DNA of 64,000 nt. Source: Desulfobotulus pelophilus. GTDB taxonomy: Bacteria; Desulfobacterota; Desulfobacteria; Desulfobacterales; ASO4-4. Below, in pieces: positions 62,004 to 64,000 of this stretch. The stretch covers positions 310,001-374,000 of the forward strand of contig NZ_JAPFPW010000001.1 in assembly GCF_026155325.1 (NCBI RefSeq), in the 5' to 3' direction. The position numbers were made by a program, and so were the translations under genes. The notes under the pieces were generated by a model. The model was not told the DNA's origin, searched no databases, and worked only from the letters and a program-made list of their open reading frames with translations. Position 1 is the first letter of the stretch; each line of letters opens with the position of its first letter.

Positions 62004-63133
62004 AGGGTTGTTCCATCATAAAAGTATGTTTTTTCCGTATTCTTAAGAAGAGGTAAAAGTACTTCCCAGATTCCGCTGCCCGCACTTCTGGCTGCCTGAT
62101 ATAAATTGATGTCAGGGCCTGCCAGGAAGACTTCGCTGCCTGCCACAGTTTCCGATATACCGCTGACATCCAGCATGCTCTGGGCCAGAGCAGGTTTGCC
62201 TATGAGGGAGCATTTTTTGCCATGCACCACAGGGAATAATTTCCCGGGCAGCATGCTGTGCAGGCCCTGATCAAAACCGCACTGAATGATTGCAATTCGT
62301 CCGTCCTGTTTCATCTGATGGGAGCCGTGGTAGCCGATGCAGGCATTTTGAGCGACATCCCTGATCTGAATGATTCTGGTCGAGATCTGGGCTATGGGAG
62401 AGGGTTCTCTTTCCCATCCGTGAACTCTTTCTGCATATCCGTAGAAGAGGGTGCCAATCCGCAGAGCATTCAGTCTGCCACTGCACACCATGTCCGGAAA
62501 ACCAAGAAGTCCTGTGGAACTGCCCAGATGAACCATGTCCGGCATCAGGTTTGATTGTTCCAGTCTGTCAAGAAGGCGGTTAAAAGTCTGGCACTGTTTT
62601 TCTGTAAATTCCTTGCTTTTGGTGTCGCTTTGAAAGGAGCAGGCCAGGTGGCTGTAAATTCCATCCACCTGGATATGAGGGATCGGGTCCAGCATGTCCA
62701 TAACTTCCTCAACCTGATCAGGATGAAAGCCAAATCGGCCCAGGCCGGTATCCACCTTGATATGAACCCGAAATTTTTGGGCAGCGTCCGCTTTATAGGC
62801 TGCCAGTCTCAGGGCAAAATCAGGGTCAGCCACTGTCAGGGTGAGGTTGTATTGAAGGGCAAGGCTCAGGTCGGGGTAAAGAGGGTCGTTCAGTGCTAAT
62901 ACCGGACAGTTGATTCCGGATTTTCTGAGGCGTATTCCCTCGTCCAGTTCTGAAACCACGAGGCCGTCAAGGCCTGCTTCGACCATGGTCATGGCTATCT
63001 GCAACAGGCCGTGACCATAGGCGTTGCATTTCGCAACGCCCATGATTCTGATGTGTTCAGGCACATGGCTTCGGACCAGAGCAATGTTTTTTTTCAGAAT
63101 TTCCAGATTTATACGGGCAGCCAAATGCATCAT
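62000..63133 (-). CDS. Alanine racemase family protein
   Basis: PLP-dependent fold III racemase of 377 residues. The PLP lysine lies in MGVAKCNAYGHG near 32-43, where most alanine racemases have VVKADAYGHG. The barrel continues with KVDTGLGRFGFHPDQ. The C-terminal domain contributes the second catalytic Tyr in CIGYHGSH. It is first in the reverse operon with the sensor MFS and the ligase, so it may make a D-amino acid for that pathway rather than for the cell wall; no cell-wall genes adjoin it. Start at 63133 or one codon later; ribosome site weak. Confidence 0.88.
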   Translation of the reverse strand: MMHLAARINLEILKKNIALVRSHVPEHIRIMGVAKCNAYGHGLLQIAMTMVEAGLDGLVVSELDEGIRLRKSGINCPVLALNDPLYPDLSLALQYNLTLTVADPDFALRLAAYKADAAQKFRVHIKVDTGLGRFGFHPDQVEEVMDMLDPIPHIQVDGIYSHLACSFQSDTKSKEFTEKQCQTFNRLLDRLEQSNLMPDMVHLGSSTGLLGFPDMVCSGRLNALRIGTLFYGYAERVHGWEREPSPIAQISTRIIQIRDVAQNACIGYHGSHQMKQDGRIAIIQCGFDQGLHSMLPGKLFPVVHGKKCSLIGKPALAQSMLDVSGISETVAGSEVFLAGPDINLYQAARSAGSGIWEVLLPLLKNTEKTYFYDGTTL

Positions 63134-63628
63134 AGATTTCAGACTTAGGGTTACCCCAGAACATTGAAGGGGGAGATTGGAAAAGTTACTGAAGAATGAC
63201 CCAAAAACTAAATAATGCTTGCAGCTGAATGTAGATAGAAAACGTTGAAATCAGTATCAGATTTAAACGGATTCATACAAGAAATAAATGGAAGCGCTGA
63301 AAGCGCAATTCTGAAGCTAAGGCCATAACTTCTGAGGAGAAAGGGCGTCGGCTCTGATCACATCGTCCATAGTATATAAAAAATTCTGATTATCCCACGG
63401 GTCCAGACATTGCTTTGAACGGGTTAACAACTCAGAATTTTCCTTTGCTAACCGGCATGGCTGAAAGAAGGTGCAATCAGGATGTTTTTTTGCATTTGTT
63501 TAAGGGAACTGATCGTCTGTTTTGCTGAGCGGCTTTACGGAAATTTACTTGACGCCGTGGTTGATTATGGTCACATGGGGTATGAAAAAACAGGATTGAT
63601 TTCGGAATTGACGCCATGGAGGAAAAGG
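63134..63628. other. Divergent regulatory gap
   Basis: A 495-base divergent region between the racemase operon and the thioesterase gene, A/T-rich in its middle. It holds two near-identical direct repeats, TTGACGCCGTGG (63549-63560) and TTGACGCCATGG (63608-63619), and an imperfect GGTTA/TAACC pair near 63421-63453. No gene is supported. Confidence 0.5.
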
Positions 63629-64000
63629 GTGACAGACGTAATGGAAAATCATGATATCATCCTGAAACGGCTTGCAGAAGCAGGAGGGGAACTTGGGGAC
63701 CATTTTGTCACCCCTCCCTGTTTCATCACTTCAGGAGGAATTTTTACGCAATACCAGGAGGGGTGTTTCCTGGCCTGCCGTTTCAGCCATGACAAAAGCC
63801 TGATCAATCCGGGAGGTTCTCTGCAAGGGGGCTTCCTCATGGCAGCCTTTGACAATGTGTTTGGTCCTTTTTCCATCCTGGAATCGGGAAGAGCGGCCGT
63901 TACCCTTGATTTGAACGGTACCTTCCTGCGCCCGCTGATGGAAAGCGATCGTTTTTATTCTGTACGGGCAATGATGATCGAAAGGTCCGCCAGGTTTCTT
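63629..64000 (+). CDS. Hotdog-fold thioesterase (PaaI-like), partial
   Basis: The first 124 codons of a gene that runs off the window. The sequence has the PaaI-type pattern: CFLACRFSHDKSLINPGG, then GSLQGGFLMAAFDNVFGP covering the hotdog central helix, then TLDLNGTFLRPLME and MMIERSARFL. It probably hydrolyses acyl-CoA or aryl-CoA thioesters. GTG 63629 is preferred because GGAGG stands six bases before it; ATG 63641 in the same frame is the alternative. Confidence 0.82.
   Translation, partial: MTDVMENHDIILKRLAEAGGELGDHFVTPPCFITSGGIFTQYQEGCFLACRFSHDKSLINPGGSLQGGFLMAAFDNVFGPFSILESGRAAVTLDLNGTFLRPLMESDRFYSVRAMMIERSARFL

Overview
The window reads as chromosomal DNA of a Gram-negative, anaerobe-like member of the Desulfobacterota (former Deltaproteobacteria), possibly a Desulfobacterales relative. 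The grounds are the short EF-Ts, the PurL carrying PurS-like N-terminal domains next to a separate PurQ, a butyrate-type acyl-CoA operon with a family I CoA-transferase, and the many hybrid kinases and HD-GYP proteins. This placement is inference from gene content. No tRNA or rRNA gene, CRISPR array, insertion sequence or prophage was recognised.

Layout. 1-9.7 kb is a dense forward housekeeping block: rpmE, prfA, prmC, rpsB, tsf, pyrH, frr, uppS, cdsA, dxr, rseP (translation, then isoprenoid, phospholipid and envelope stress). 9.8-13.6 kb holds purL and purQ. 13.7-19.2 kb holds small or envelope genes: a 65-residue membrane protein, a SUMF1-fold lipoprotein, a DUF898 membrane protein coupled to an M48 protease, a secreted YbjN-like protein and YbaK. 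19.2-28.1 kb is mainly reverse: a GIDE-LemA membrane protein, a NYN nuclease with a cold-shock-like tail, a tandem universal stress protein, a hybrid kinase and thrS.

28.4-40.3 kb is mixed: RNase D; an HD-GYP regulator followed by a small cytochrome c lipoprotein; an ArsA-type ATPase; a FadR-type regulator and a TauE permease; a large hybrid kinase overlapping an HD-GYP response regulator; and another 65-residue membrane protein. 40.4-50.7 kb is the metabolic centre: thiolase, 3-hydroxyacyl-CoA dehydrogenase, acyl-CoA dehydrogenase, CoA-transferase A and B, a 97-residue unknown, a 3-hydroxyisobutyryl-CoA hydrolase-like protein and crotonase. Together these give a nearly complete C4 acyl-CoA (crotonate/butyrate) route. 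It is followed by an alcohol dehydrogenase whose codon use and sequence look gammaproteobacterial, and by an OFA-type carboxylate transporter.

50.8-56 kb holds a chemoreceptor and a sigma-54 activator. 56-63.1 kb holds the most unusual group. A reverse operon encodes an alanine racemase, an MFS transporter fused to two extracytoplasmic sensor-like regions, and a glutamate-cysteine-ligase-family enzyme, each overlapping the next by four bases. An orphan ABC-type binding protein converges on it. A hotdog thioesterase runs off the right end.

Several perfect inverted repeats are listed separately: terminators, a probable operator over the ArsA promoter, and hairpins inside or next to coding starts.
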